A DNA stretch of 64,000 nt from Luidia sarsii (taxonomy: Eukaryota > Echinodermata > Asteroidea > Paxillosida > Luidiidae): positions 22,957,727 to 23,021,726 of the forward strand of contig OX465109.1 in the NCBI GenBank assembly GCA_949987565.1, read 5' to 3'. Made by a program: the position numbers and the translations under genes. The number at the start of each line of letters is the position of its first letter. Positions within the stretch are counted from its first letter, which is position 1. This document shows positions 19,319 to 30,784 of the stretch, piece by piece. The notes beneath the pieces were generated by a model that was not told where the DNA came from, ran no database searches, and saw nothing but the letters and a program-made list of their open reading frames with translations.

Positions 19319-22018
19319 ATGGATAGGCTGTATGAAGTCATCCACCCAATAACCAACCTACCCGGTCACTCCAACCTAAACCAAATGGCACACCAATGGG
19401 CACTGCTCTCCTTACTAGAGGAGCAAGTCATCCACCCAATAACCAAACTACCCGGTCACTCCAACCTTAACCAAATGGCACACCAATGGGCACTGCTCTC
19501 CTTACTAGAGGAGCAAGTCATCCACCCAATAACCAACCTACCCGGTCACTCCAACCTTAACCAAATGGCACACCAATGGGCACTGCTCTCTTTACTAGAG
19601 GAGCAAGTCATCCACCCAATAACCAACCTACCCGGTCACTCCAACCTAAACCAAATGGCACACCAATGGGCACTGCTCTCCTTACTAGAGGAGCAAGTCA
19701 TCCACCCAATAACCAACCTACCCGGTCACTCCAACCTAAACCAAATGGCACACCAATGGGCACTGCTCTCCTTACTAGAGGAGCAAGTCATCCACCCAAT
19801 AACCAACCTACCCGGTCACTCCAACCTTAACCAAATGGCACACCAATGGGCACTGCTCTCCTTACTAGATGAACAAGTCATCCACCCAATAACCAACCTA
19901 CCCGGTCACTCCAACCTAAACCAAATGGCACACCAATGGGCACTGCTGTCCTTACTAGAGGAGCAAGTCATCCACCCAATAACCAACCTACCCGGTCACT
20001 CCAACCTAAACCAAATGGCACACCAATGGGCACTGCTGTCCTTACTAGAGGAGCAAGTCATCCACCCAATAACCAACCTACCCGGTCACTCCAACCTAAA
20101 CCAAATGGCACACCAATGGGCACTGCTGTCCTTACTAGAGGAGCAAGTCATCCACCCAATAACCAACCTACCCGGTCACTCCAACCTAAACCAAATGGCA
20201 CACCAATGGGCACTGCTGTCCTTACTAGATGAACAAGTCATCCACCCAATAACCAACCTACCCGGTCACTCCAACCTAAACCAAATGGCACACCAATGGG
20301 CACTGCTCTCCTTACTAGAGGAGCAAGTCATCCACCCAATAACCAACCTACCCGGTCACTCCAACCTAAACCAAATGGCACACCAATGGGCACTGCTGTC
20401 CTTACTAGAGGAGCAAGTCATCCACCCAATAACCAACCTACCCGGTCACTCCAACCTAAACCAAATGGCACACCAATGGGCACTGCTCTCCTTACTAGAG
20501 GAGCAAGTCATCCACCCAATAACCAACCTACCCGGTCACTCCAACCTAAACCAAATGGCACACCAATGGGCACTGCTCTCCTTACTAGAGGAGCAAGTCA
20601 TCCACCCAATAACCAACCTACCCGGTCACTCCAACCTAAACCAAATGGCACACCAATGGGCACTGCTCTCCTTACTAGAGGAGCAAGTCATCCACCCAAT
20701 AACCAACCTACCCGGTCACTCCAACCTAAACCAAATGGCACACCAATGGGCACTGCTCTCCTTACTAGAGGAGCAAGTCATCCACCCAATAACCAACCTA
20801 CCCGGTCACTCCAACCTAAACCAAATGGCACACCAATGGGCACTGCTCTCCTTACTAGAGGAGCAAGTCATCCACCCAATAACCAACCTACCCGGTCACT
20901 CCAACCTAAACCAAATGGCACACCAATGGGCACTGCTCTCCTTACTAGAGGAGCAAGTCATCCACCCAATAACCAACCTACCCGGTCACTCCAACCTAAA
21001 CCAAATGGCACACCAATGGGCACTGCTCTCCTTACTAGAGGAGCAAGTCATCCACCCAATAACCAACCTACCCGGTCACTCCAACCTAAACCAAATGGCA
21101 CACCAATGGGCACTGCTCTCCTTACTAGAGGAGCAAGTCATCCACCCAATAACCAACCTACCTGGTCACTCCAACCTAAACCAAATGGCACACCAATGGG
21201 CACTGCTCTCCTTACTAGAGGAGCAAGTCATCCACCCAATAACCAACCTACCTGGTCACTCCAATCTAAACCAAATGGCACACCAATGGGCACTGCTCTC
21301 CTTACTAGAGGAGCAAGTCATCCACCCAATAACCAACCTACCCGGTCACTCCAATCTAAACCAAATGGCACACCAATGGGCACTGCTCTCCTTACTAGAG
21401 GAGCAAGTCATCCACCCAATAACCAACCTACCTGGTCACTCCAATCTAAACCAAATGGCACACCAATGGGCACTGCTCTCCTTACTAGAGGAGCAAGTCA
21501 TCCACCCAATAACCAACCTACCTGGTCACTCCAATCTAAACCAAATGGCACACCAATGGGCACTGCTCTCCTTACTAGAGGAGCAAGTCATCCACCCAAT
21601 AACCAACCTACCCGGTCACTCCAATCTAAACCAAATGGCACACCAATGGGCACTGCTCTCCTTACTAGAGGAGCAAGTCATCCACCCAATAACCAACCTA
21701 CCTGGTCACTCCAATCTAAACCAAATGGCACACCAATGGGCACTGCTCTCCTTACTAGAGGAGCAAGTCATCCACCCAATAACCAACCTACCCGGTCACT
21801 CCAACCTAAACCAAATGGCACACCAATGGGCACTGCTCTCCTTACTAGAGGAGCAAGTCATCCACCCAATAACCAACCTACCCGGTCACTCCAACCTAAA
21901 CCAAATGGCACACCAATGGGCACTGCTCTCCTTACTAGAGGAGCAAGTCATCCACCCAATAACCAACCTACCCGGTCACTCCAACCTAAACCAAATGGCA
22001 CACCAAAAACTGAGATGA
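19319..22018 (+). CDS. Candidate 899-residue protein of 30-residue tandem repeats
   Basis: One open frame runs the whole array; each 90-bp unit encodes 30 residues including VIHPITNLPGHSNLNQ, MAHQWALLSLL and EEQ. All eight variable sites I could find are third codon positions in this frame: CTA/CTT, CTC/CTG, TCC/TCT, CCC/CCT, AAC/AAT, AAC/AAA, GAG/GAT and GAG/GAA. Six are silent, one is Glu to Asp and one Asn to Lys. The alternative open frame (20,296-22,062) would take Arg/Trp, Pro/Ser and Leu/Val changes. The start Met comes from the flanking repeat, the stop is TGA at 22,016, and no promoter, signal peptide or family match is seen. It may be a real repeat protein exon or the fossil of one. 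Confidence 0.4.
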   Translation: MDRLYEVIHPITNLPGHSNLNQMAHQWALLSLLEEQVIHPITKLPGHSNLNQMAHQWALLSLLEEQVIHPITNLPGHSNLNQMAHQWALLSLLEEQVIHPITNLPGHSNLNQMAHQWALLSLLEEQVIHPITNLPGHSNLNQMAHQWALLSLLEEQVIHPITNLPGHSNLNQMAHQWALLSLLDEQVIHPITNLPGHSNLNQMAHQWALLSLLEEQVIHPITNLPGHSNLNQMAHQWALLSLLEEQVIHPITNLPGHSNLNQMAHQWALLSLLEEQVIHPITNLPGHSNLNQMAHQWALLSLLDEQVIHPITNLPGHSNLNQMAHQWALLSLLEEQVIHPITNLPGHSNLNQMAHQWALLSLLEEQVIHPITNLPGHSNLNQMAHQWALLSLLEEQVIHPITNLPGHSNLNQMAHQWALLSLLEEQVIHPITNLPGHSNLNQMAHQWALLSLLEEQVIHPITNLPGHSNLNQMAHQWALLSLLEEQVIHPITNLPGHSNLNQMAHQWALLSLLEEQVIHPITNLPGHSNLNQMAHQWALLSLLEEQVIHPITNLPGHSNLNQMAHQWALLSLLEEQVIHPITNLPGHSNLNQMAHQWALLSLLEEQVIHPITNLPGHSNLNQMAHQWALLSLLEEQVIHPITNLPGHSNLNQMAHQWALLSLLEEQVIHPITNLPGHSNLNQMAHQWALLSLLEEQVIHPITNLPGHSNLNQMAHQWALLSLLEEQVIHPITNLPGHSNLNQMAHQWALLSLLEEQVIHPITNLPGHSNLNQMAHQWALLSLLEEQVIHPITNLPGHSNLNQMAHQWALLSLLEEQVIHPITNLPGHSNLNQMAHQWALLSLLEEQVIHPITNLPGHSNLNQMAHQWALLSLLEEQVIHPITNLPGHSNLNQMAHQKLR
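19337..22005 (+). repeat. 90-bp tandem array, about 30 copies
   Basis: Head-to-tail 90-bp units beginning gtcatccacccaataaccaa and ending ttactagaggagcaa. About 29.6 copies with very low divergence. The array starts abruptly inside a copy of the local repeat block, after gatggataggctgtat, and ends at aaaactgagatgaatgg. Variants are spread in blocks: ctg for ctc mainly at 19,940-20,400, and aat with cct at 21,130-21,760. This indicates local unit duplication. I found only eight variable positions. Confidence 0.97.
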
Positions 22019-22344
22019 ATGGATCGGCAAATACTTCAACTGACGAGTGCCCAGAGGCGTGAAAACATGTTCTTGCATGGGAGCTGCAAAGCGTCCCAAG
22101 TCTTAATAACTGCTCTGATCTGATGGCCTGCTATGTTAACCAACCGTAGCCTTTACATACATGTATTGCAAGGTCCTTGCTTTATGGTTAAACCGGCTAA
22201 CCCACCATGGAATATTGCAAAGAACACGAAAAGTGGTCCTTAAATGTTTCATACATTTTTTTGTTCCACGGGTCAAACACCAGAGAGGCAGCATCACTGA
22301 ATGGGAAAACACCATCCTCTTTACAAACGAGTACATATATTGAG
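22019..22344. other. Flank of the 90-bp array, no gene seen
   Basis: About 325 bp without a recognisable feature between the array and the next PLE fragment. Confidence 0.4.
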
Positions 22345-22795
22345 ATACGAAAATGTTGCAAACTGCTTACTGACTAAAATTACCAAAATGCAAATCTTAA
22401 AATTTAGTGGGTCTGACGTTTCAATCCTAGCAGAACCTTTCTCAAAGGCAGAGTGACAAGGACAACACAGATACATGTACACGAAGGAAGGGGGAAGAGA
22501 GTGAATAGGACACGGATGAGAAACAAAGTACAAAGAGTAAAGCTGGTAGGGTGAGATCAAAGAGAAGGGCAAGGAGTAGGGTAGAGATTAGTGAGAAGAG
22601 GGGGAAAGATCAAAGAGAGAAGTGTGAAGGACTGAACACAAAAGAAGTATTATCAGAAAGCTGCATGGTGTTAGTCATTACCCTCCTGGATGTTGAGACC
22701 ATGTGGTTGAATAGTCCGAAGACGCTTCATCCACATTTTCTCACGGCTTAGACGGACAGCATTACAACGGTGACCAAGGGATTCTATGCCCAGAA
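22345..22795 (-). pseudogene. PLE GIY-YIG C-terminus and 3' tail, reverse orientation
   Basis: Minus-strand PLE fragment. The terminal motif at 22,395-22,450 (aaatttagtgggtctgacgt ... aacctttctcaaaggcagag) is followed by the purine-rich complement of the 3' UTR. The end of the coding region follows (complement of the GLNIQEGND, WMKRLRTI and ESLG-type residues at about 22,680-22,790). It is truncated before the nuclease core. Confidence 0.8.
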
Positions 22796-22807
22796 TACAT
22801 TACGTAT

Positions 22808-22972
22808 ACCGGTATTCTCGAAATTTAGTGGGCCTGATGTTTCGATCCTAGCAGGACCTTTCTCAGAGGTCTTTCTCAAAGGCTAGGAGCGAGATGTCAG
22901 GCCCACTAAATTTTGAGATTTGCATTTTGGTAATTTTAGTCAGTAAGCAGTTATAGTAATTTCAGACATCAA
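22808..22972. mobile_element. Palindromic PLE-tail element, diverged copy
   Basis: Reverse tail (aaatttagtgggcctgatgt ... acctttctcagagg) joined to a forward tail (ctttctcaaaggctaggagc ... tcaggcccactaaattttg) plus the attttagtcagtaagcag extension. Same layout as the elements at 10,072 and 42,664. Target duplications are not clear here. Confidence 0.7.
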
Positions 22973-24189
22973 AATGCAATTATATTTGGAGGTAGGCCTA
23001 TATGCTCATGAAGCCATTGTTTATGTAAAGAAGGTACAAAACTACAATGTACAGAGCAGCCAAGGGCTCAGAATTCACCTTGAAGTGTCCCAGTTGAGCC
23101 CAGAATGATGTGGAATTGTGACAATTTGTACATAATTTGCACAATGGTGGCAATACAACCATGTTTAAGACAACCTACAAGTGCATGTGAAATGAGCTAC
23201 ACATGTATGTTTAAGTGCCAATAAGAGCGATTTTATGCATGAAGTCCATGCAGGTTATATTGAACTATTGTGTAAACAGGGAGTCATTAAATCTATGGGA
23301 CTTGTATTTCTAACAATCCTCCAGTGTTTTGGAATTGTCTAACCATGTGAATTTGGGGGATTTAGTATCCCCGTGACAAAGTTCTGGTTTTTTTTTTCAG
23401 GTTTAAAGAAATTACAGGATTAATTATGCTAATTATGCTAATTGTCATCAGCGCTAAAACTGCAGGTTTCTGGACATGCCAACATTGCTATTTGTATTTA
23501 CCATCCCTGAAACTATAATAATCAACAGAGTTTACGTAGTTCTCAGAGGTGTGCTACGAAAATCATTTTCTGAGCATTATAGAGGGGGACATGCAACGGC
23601 CTATGGGTGGCTGTTGAGTTTTGAGGCTACGTGACAAACACTGTATGGTGGTCAACATATTGATAGTGTTTGTAGTTTTTTTACATCAACAAGAGCTGGA
23701 GGCTCTCACTGGCCCATGAGTACCAAGGCAAGCTACAACTCCCAATGTGTCTAGGGAGTCTTTGACCCCCCCCCCCCCACCCCTGTTGGTCATCTTTTGG
23801 GTCAGAAGAATCTCAAAAAACTAAAATATTGTTGATAGATCAGTAAGAGATGGATGGGCTGTATATAATGCATCGTGATAAGAAAAGAATACAGTGTGCT
23901 GTCAAGTGGAACTACATTCATAGTGGATGTATACATGATAGAACCACACAACAGTCACATACTCAGAACAATGCCATATCAATACGCCGCATTAGACTTT
24001 GCCCTTTATTTGGGCGAGGCTGAATATTAGTGGTGTACGTTATAATTGTATGTGTACTTATGATCATTTCAGGGGGTTTTTGATGTACATTGCATAGGTG
24101 TATACAGACTCATCAGATCTTCACTGGTTCAACTGACACCTTGTTACCTGGTCACAACTTGGTAAGTTTTTGCCATTGTTCACTTCATT

Positions 24190-24310
24190 TCCTGACCAGG
24201 TCTGAGGTATTGATTCCTAGCAGTAGCAGGACCTATCTCAAAGGATTTTGCCTTTGCCTTTTTTAGAAAGGTCTTGCTTGGATGGAAATGTCACAGCCTT
24301 TAAGTGTATG
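24190..24310. mobile_element. Old palindromic PLE-tail element (also at about 25,930-26,035 and 28,205-28,305)
   Basis: tagcaggacctatctcaaag followed by ttgccttttttagaaaggtc and gcttggatggaaatgtca is a worn version of the same inverted tail pair. It is embedded in the local repeat unit and was multiplied with it. Confidence 0.6.
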
Positions 24311-25104
24311 ACTTTGCAGTTTGTAACGTTTTATTTTATTATTACGCTAACTGTCTGACTATGAGCCCTACATTAAACAGAGTGTATGTATATGTTTGAA
24401 CAATGACAGTCAGTGTTCTTAGCAGTGCTTTTCCTGAAAAGCATTACAGAGCTGCAAATAATATCACAATTACTGATTGTCATTTTCCAATCTGGGAACC
24501 ATTTAAAACGATATACATGTAAGTATGGGTGGCTGTTGAGTTTTGAGGCTACGTGACAAACACTGTATGGTGGTGAACATATTGATAGTGTTTGTAGTTT
24601 TTTTACATCAACAAGAGCTGGAGGCTCTCACTGGCCCATGAGTACCAAGGCAAGCTACAACTCCTCAAAAAACAGTAATTTTTGTTTAAAAAAAGATTGT
24701 TGATAGATCAGTAAGAGATGGATAGGCTGTATATACTGTAATGCATCGTGATAAGAAAAGAATACAGTGTGCTGTCAAGTGGAACTACATTCATAGTGGA
24801 TGTATACATGATTGAACCACACAACAGTCACATACTCAGAACAATGCCATATCAATACGCCGCATTTGACTTTGCCCTTTGGGCGAGGCTGAATATTAGT
24901 GGTGTACGTGATAATTGTATGTGTACTTATGATCATTTCAGGGGGTGTGTGATGTACATTGCATAGGTGTATACAGACTCATCAGATCTTCAGCGGTTCG
25001 ACTGAGACCAAGTGGAACTACATTCATAGTGGATGTATACATTCATGATTGAACCACACAACAGTCACATACTCAGAACAATGCCATATCAATACGCCAC
25101 ATTT

Positions 25105-25727
25105 ATTTATTTTATTTATTTATTTCGATAGCCAACAGCAGAGATTCGCCAATTACAGGTATCATTAACGACTAAACAGGAACATAGAATTATACAAATA
25201 TAAACAAATCAATAACTAAATACATATAAACCTTAAAACAAAAAATTGCAGTAAAATAAATTAGTCAATTTGATCAGGTACATGTAGCTGGATGAACATT
25301 GAAGAATTAGGAACGGGAATCACATTGATAAACCTGTTTGCGGAAGGATTTTAAGGATGATGCTCCAAACACATCACACGTTTCATGGAGTCGGTTGTAG
25401 GTATTTGAAATCCTTGAAACAAAGCCCCGTTTAGTAACCTCCAACCGACACCGTGGAACATGCATGATGTGTTTGGAAGCTGATCTAGTGCAACGTTCTG
25501 GAACATGAAGGGAAAAAGGATTAGGTACATTATATTGGCTGTGGATAAGTCTGTATAGGAATAGACAATCAGTAACTGTTCTTCTTTGAGTAAGGGTTGG
25601 CAATTTAAATAAGTGCCACAGTTCAGAGTAACACATATTATGATGATCATTGTATATAACCTTATGCAAAAACAGTAAATAACGTCGTTGAAGCCTTTCT
25701 AGTCGATCTGATTGTGAATGAGAAATA
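25105..25727 (-). mobile_element. 3' end of a non-LTR retrotransposon inserted in the repeat block
   Basis: The minus-strand frame 25,669-25,307 has RRTVTDCLFLYRLIHSQY and a closing SRISNTYNRLHETCDVFGASS stretch, the pattern of the C-terminal end of non-LTR reverse transcriptase proteins. Downstream in that orientation it ends in a (TAAA)n-type tail, seen on the plus strand as tttatttattttatttattt at about 25,105. It splits the phrase atacgccgcatttgactttg of the local repeat unit, so it inserted after that unit arose. 5' truncated. Confidence 0.75.
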
Positions 25728-27474
25728 TTTGACTTTGCCCTTTGGGCGAGGCTGAATATTAGTGGTGTACGTGATAATTCTATGTGTACTTATGATCATT
25801 TCAGGGGGTGTGTGATGTACATTGCATAGGTGTATACAGACTCATCTGATCTTCACTGGTTCAACTGACACCTTGTTACCTGGGCACAACTTGGTAAGTT
25901 TGTGCCATTGTTCACTTCATTTCCTGACCAGGTCTGAGGTATTGATTCCTAGCAGTAGCAGGACCTATCTCAAAGGATTTTGCCTTTGCCTTTTTTAGAA
26001 AGGTCCTGCTTGGATGGAAATGTCATGGCCTTTATAAGTGTATGACTTTGCAGTTTATAACTTTTTCGTGTATTATTACGCTAACTGTCTGACTATAAGC
26101 CCTACATTAAACAGAGTGTATACATATGTTTGAACAATGGCAGTCATTGGTCTTAGCAGTGCTTTTCCTGAAAAGCATTACAGAGCTGCAAATAATATCA
26201 CAATTACTGATTGTCATTTTCCAATCTGGGAACCATTTCAAACGATATACATGTAAGTATGGGTGGCTGTTGAGTTTTGAGGCTACGTGACAAACACTGT
26301 ATGGTGGTCAACATATTGATAGTGTTTGTAGTTTTTTTACATCAACAAGAGCTGGAGGCTCTCACTGGCCCACGAGTACCAAGGCAAGCTACAACTCCTC
26401 AAAAAACAGTAATTTTTGTTTAAAAAAATGATTGTTGATAGATCAGTAAGAGATGGATGGGCTGTATATAATGCATCGTGATAAGAAAGGAATACACTGT
26501 ACTGTCAAGTGGAACTACATTCATAGTGGATGTATACATGATTGAACCACACAACAGTCACATACTCAGAACAATGCCATATCAATACGCCGCATTTGAC
26601 TTTGCCCTTTGGGCGAGGCTGAATATTAGTGGTGTACGTGATAATTCTATGTGTACTTATGATCATTTCAGGGGGTGTGTGATGTACATTGCATAGGTGT
26701 ATACAGACTCATCAGATCTTCACTGGTTCAACTGACACCTTGTTACCTGGGCACAACTTGGTAAGTTTGTGCCATTGTTCACTTAATTTTTTCCTTTGTT
26801 TCACTTGAATTAAAAAAGCTGCATCCACTTTGTGTGATCCCCGAATGTTGTAGCGAGGTTTACAACATTGGTTGTTTGCATCTGAATGAAAGCGGGGTTG
26901 TGATCCCTGGAGAAATACTGACGCCCCCACCCCGGCAAAGACTAGTTGACTATTAGAGATGGCCACCATGTAATGGAATGAGCCAAAATCTAATGGAGGG
27001 TATTCGGCCGTTGCACGTCCCCTTCTATCGTTTCATGTCGTAGCACATCTCTGAGAACTAGAAATAAATTTTCTAATTCTGTGTATTTTGCTATACATGT
27101 ATATATTTATGTGAATTTTGCTTGTTGGCACACGTCTTTTTTTGATATTGAGCTATTGTGTAAACAGGGAGCCATTAAATCTACATGGAACTTGTATTTC
27201 TAACAATCCTCCAGTGTTTTGGAACTGTCTAACCATGTGAATTTTGGGGATTTAATATCCCCGTGACAAAGTTCTGTAGGTTTTTTTTTCAGGTTTAAAG
27301 AATTTACAGGATTAATTATGCTAATTATGCTAATTGTCATCAGCGCTAAAACTGCAGGTTTCTGGACATGCCAACATTGATATTTGTATTTACCATCCCT
27401 GAAACTATAATAATAAACATAGTTCAACATCATAGATATAACATGATGTTTGTGTCAAGGAGAATGTACATGTA

Positions 27475-27567
27475 ATTCAAAGAGGTTTTTGCCCTTACTG
27501 GACGTGGTGGTAGCACTGAGCATTCAGTGCTACCACCACGTCGAGTAAGGGCAAAACCTCTTTGAAT
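27475..27567. repeat. 93-nt near-perfect hairpin, copy 2
   Basis: Same hairpin as 18,938-19,030, with gcccttactg in the left arm giving slightly better pairing than copy 1. It lies in the duplicated part of the repeat block. Confidence 0.85.
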
Positions 27568-28299
27568 GATAGTTCAACATAATCAACAGAGTTTGCGTAG
27601 TTCTCAGGGGTGTGCTATGAAAACATTTTCTGAGCATTATAGATGGGGACATGCAACGACCTATGGGTGGCTGTTGAGTTTTGAGGCTACGTGACAAACA
27701 CTGTATGGTGGTCAACATATTGATAGTGTTTGTAGTTTTTTTACATCAACAAGAGGTGGAGGCTCTCACTGGCCCACGAGTACCAAGGCAAGCAACAACT
27801 CCTCAAAAAACAGTAATTTTTGTTTAAAAAAAATGATTGTTGATAGATCAGTAAGAGATGGATGGGCTGTATAAAATGCATCGTAATAAGAAAGGAATAC
27901 AGTGTGCTGTCAAGTGGAACTACATTCATAATGGATGTATACATGATTGAACCACACAACAACAGTCACATACTCAGAACAATGCCATATCAATACGCCG
28001 CATTTGACTTTGCCCTTTGGGCGAGGCTGAATATTAGTGGTGTACGTGATAATTGTATGTGTACTTATGATCATTTCAGGGGGTTTGTGATGTACATTGC
28101 CTAGGTATATACAGACTCATCAGATCTTCATTGGTTCAACTGACACCTTGTTACCTGGGCACAACTTGGTAAGTTTTTGCCATTGTTCACTTCATTTCCT
28201 GACCAGGTCTGAGGTATTGATTCCTAGCAGTAGCAGGACCTATCTCAAAGGATTTTGCCTTTGCCTTTTTAGAAAGGTCCTGCTTGGATGGAAATGTCA

Positions 28300-28580
28300 C
28301 GGCTTTGATCTTTCCCCCTCCTCTCACTAATCCCTACCCTACTCCTTGTCCTTCCCTTTGATGTCTCCCTACTAGCTTTACTCGTTGTCCTTTGTTTCTC
28401 ATCTGTGTCCTATTCACTCTCTCCCCCCTTCCTTCGTGTACATGTATCTGTTTTGTCCTTGTCACTCTGCCTTTGAGAAAGGTCCTGCTAGGATTGAAAC
28501 ATCAGGCCCACTAAATGTTAAGATTTGCATTTTGGTAATTTTAGTCAGTAAGCAGTTTGCAACATTTTTGGATATCGCTC
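28300..28580 (+). mobile_element. PLE 3' tail, forward orientation
   Basis: Pyrimidine-rich 3' region followed by the terminal motif (ctttgagaaaggtcctgcta, ggattgaaacatcaggccca) and the gtaattttagtcagtaagca extension. No coding part remains. A further worn motif lies at 28,935-28,985. Confidence 0.75.
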
Positions 28581-29065
28581 TAAGGCTTTTATAAGTGTTT
28601 GACTTTGCAGTTTGTAACGTTTTTCTTTCATTATGACGCTAACTGTCTGACTATGAGCCCATTGACATTACACAGAATGTATACATAAAACAATGACGTA
28701 TACATTTGAATAATGGCAGAGTTCTTAGCAGTGCTTTTCCTGAATAGCATTACAGAGCTGCAAATAATATCAAAAACTGGTAAATTTTATCATTACATGT
28801 ATGTTGCTTCAAATAGCACAATAGCAAATGTCAAGAAACAAAAGAAGACACCAAACTAATGAGAGATGAATCTGCCCTGAGATATCCAACTAGAATTGAA
28901 ATTTCAAGCTTCATATAAATTCTGATTATTGTCCTCAGAAGCAGAAAACTCCTGCTATGATCTAAACGTCAAGCCCTCTAAAGAATTGCAGCTATCACTT
29001 TACATACAGTATCTGCTCTCATCACCTGTTTCAGGTCAGTCATTGTACGTGTAGCACCAATCACC

Positions 29066-29365
29066 ATGGCTTCAGCAGACTACATGGCATCTACGAGTGC
29101 TCTCCTTGAGTGCAATATTTGCATGCAGGAGTTGAGTGAGGAAAACTTCCCGCGCACTCTTCCATGTGCGCATGTATATTGCACTGCATGTCTGAGCAAG
29201 CTAGCCAGGGACTATAGAGGCAAGCGCAAGATCAAGTGTCCAGAATGTCGAAAAGATCATTTCATCAGCGAGGTGGAGAAGTTAAAGATCTGCCTAACAA
29301 CTATGAAACTACGAGAAATAAAACACACTCACCGAAAACAGATGGAGGCAGAACATAAGAAACAG
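29066..29365 (+). CDS. TRIM-NHL-type gene, exon 1 (RING finger)
   Basis: Encodes residues 1-100 of a RING/coiled-coil/NHL protein, a probable cytoplasmic E3 ubiquitin ligase by family. A C3HC4 RING is complete: Cys16, Cys19, Cys34, His36, Cys39, Cys42, Cys58, Cys61. The Met was chosen because it sits in atcaccatgg, a good Kozak context, 50 residues before the end of the RING linker. The exon ends at aaacag|gtgaga in phase 0. A sequence like an acceptor (cacctgtttcag, ending 29,034) lies just upstream, so a 5' non-coding exon is likely. The basic helix after the RING (KLREIKHTHRKQMEAEHKKQ) leads into the coiled coil on exon 2. Confidence 0.88.
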
Positions 29366-29633
29366 GTGAGACATGAGAAAAGTACCAGTATATTCAATCA
29401 CTGTTTTAGAAGTCAAATAACATTTACTCATGGCACATTTACCCTTTTGTTTCCCTTTCAAAGAAAGATATAAAAGATAACAATCTATTGCTATCTATAG
29501 GAATTCTAAAGCAAAAGAACCTCCTGGCTTTGTTCTGTTGATTTAAGAGCAAAGAAAAATATGACTATAGCCTTTTCCAATTCAAGTTAAACAAATTGAT
29601 GAAGACTTGAATTGAAAAAGCTACATCCATTTT

Positions 29634-30367
29634 AGGCCTTTTCACACTAGACAAATCTCAGGGTTAAAATCACCGATGATTCAGACTTACAAATGTTCAA
29701 CCTCTTGGCAACCCCAAGATTGACTTCAACCCTGCTCCGGACCAGGGTTGAAACTCTCGCCTCGGGTTGAAAATGCTAGCGTGAAAAGAACTGGGTTGAG
29801 TTCGCCCCGGGTTGAGTGCCGTAGGATTTTTTTAGGTCTACGGGTACAAAGGTCATGACAACGGAGCGCGTATTTTTTGTTGATGTTTATTAAATGTTGG
29901 TACACCAGACCAATCTTTCGTTGCAGAGACTAATTCTCGCGACTAATTGTCGACCTTGCAATGACATACATGATCAGGCGAATGCGGGATGGGAAGGCCT
30001 GAAAACACTGCTGAAATTCACGCCATTTTCGCCCAAATTGCATCAGATGTACATACGTACATGTACATACAGTATATCCCGTCTTGAATGCAGCACTTGT
30101 TGACGCTTTCTTGCCTCAATCTCTCGTGTTCTCCGCCTGCGCAAATGCGTGTAAAACAGCAAAAAAGAAAGATCATCTTGTATGGAACATGACGATTGAG
30201 TGCAGGAGCCATGTTGCCTCTGAATCCATTGCATTGTGTGATTGGTTTAAATATCATTGTTAGTGCATGTGTAGTGTGCTGCAACATGCTCACGATGTGC
30301 TGCACAAGTACTAGTCCGAATAGTTTTTCTCCACCCGGGTTGAGAGGCTGTAGTGTGAAAAAGGCCT
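29634..30367. mobile_element. 734-bp TIR element in intron 1
   Basis: Termini aggccttttcacacta (29,634-29,649) and tagtgtgaaaaaggcct (30,351-30,367) are inverted repeats. The flanks ('agctacatccatttt' and 'cttttcagtttgtgtgatcc') rejoin to a sequence seen uninterrupted at 18,265-18,300 and 26,815-26,850, so this is an insertion. Inside are several gggttga/tcaaccc repeats. No transposase is seen. A TTTT-like duplication is possible, but I cannot fix the target duplication. Confidence 0.75.
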
Positions 30368-30486
30368 CTTTTCAGTTTGTGTGATCCCTGAGCTGCTGTA
30401 GCCAGGTTTACGACAATTAGTTGATTACATGTGAATGAAAGTGGGGGTGTGATCCCTGGCGACTAATTTGGGAGGCCAACATCTAA

Positions 30487-30560
30487 GGGCTGCATAGCTC
30501 AGATGGAAGAGCGCTAGTACGCAAAACCAGAGGTCTGGGGTTCAAATCTTGGTCTAGACA
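30487..30560 (+). repeat. tRNA-like sequence (degenerate SINE head or tRNA pseudogene)
   Basis: A box A-like tagctcagatggaagagcg with a GCTC/GAGC D arm and a box B-like ggtctggggttcaaatc are present. The acceptor ends do not pair, the T stem has mismatches and position 33 is C. It is therefore not a functional tRNA. Confidence 0.6.
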
Positions 30561-30784
30561 ATGTTTTCTTTGTCATCCTTTAAATTTGACTGAAAATAAT
30601 TATTAAACTTTGAAACTAGGATTTGTCATGGGAAGGTTCAATTTTGCAGAGAGTAAGATGTCTAAGATGAATGTAATTCTTGTACTTGCTATCAGTAGAT
30701 GATACAGGCAGTCTAAAACTGAGAGGTAAGCAAGATACACCCAGACACCTCCTAAGCTTACACTGACTGTACCAAAGGCTGTTG

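Larger units (their letters stand above)
17640..28600. repeat. Locally multiplied repeat block (about seven partial copies)
   Basis: One sequence unit recurs with gaps and insertions. Its phrases, in order, are gctgttgagttttgaggcta, caacaagagctggaggctct, ttgttgatagatcagtaag, gtggaactacattcatagtg, atatcaatacgccgcatttg, tcatttcagggggtgtgtga and ctgacaccttgttacc. Copies or parts are at about 17,640-18,450, 19,120-19,335, 23,560-24,200, 24,525-25,010, 25,010-25,930 (interrupted), 26,260-27,010 and 27,660-28,200. A downstream portion at 18,160-19,070 is almost identical to 26,700-27,620. Frames of 65-85 codons recur only because the DNA is duplicated; I recognise no protein family in them. Confidence 0.85.

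Noticed and set aside
20296..22062. 588-codon alternative frame in the 90-bp array
   Set aside because: Its variants would be mostly amino-acid changes (Arg/Trp, Pro/Ser, Leu/Val), while the frame from 19,319 confines all variation to third positions.
30487..30560. tRNA-Cys (GCA) gene
   Set aside because: The acceptor stem does not pair, position 33 is C and the T stem is mismatched.
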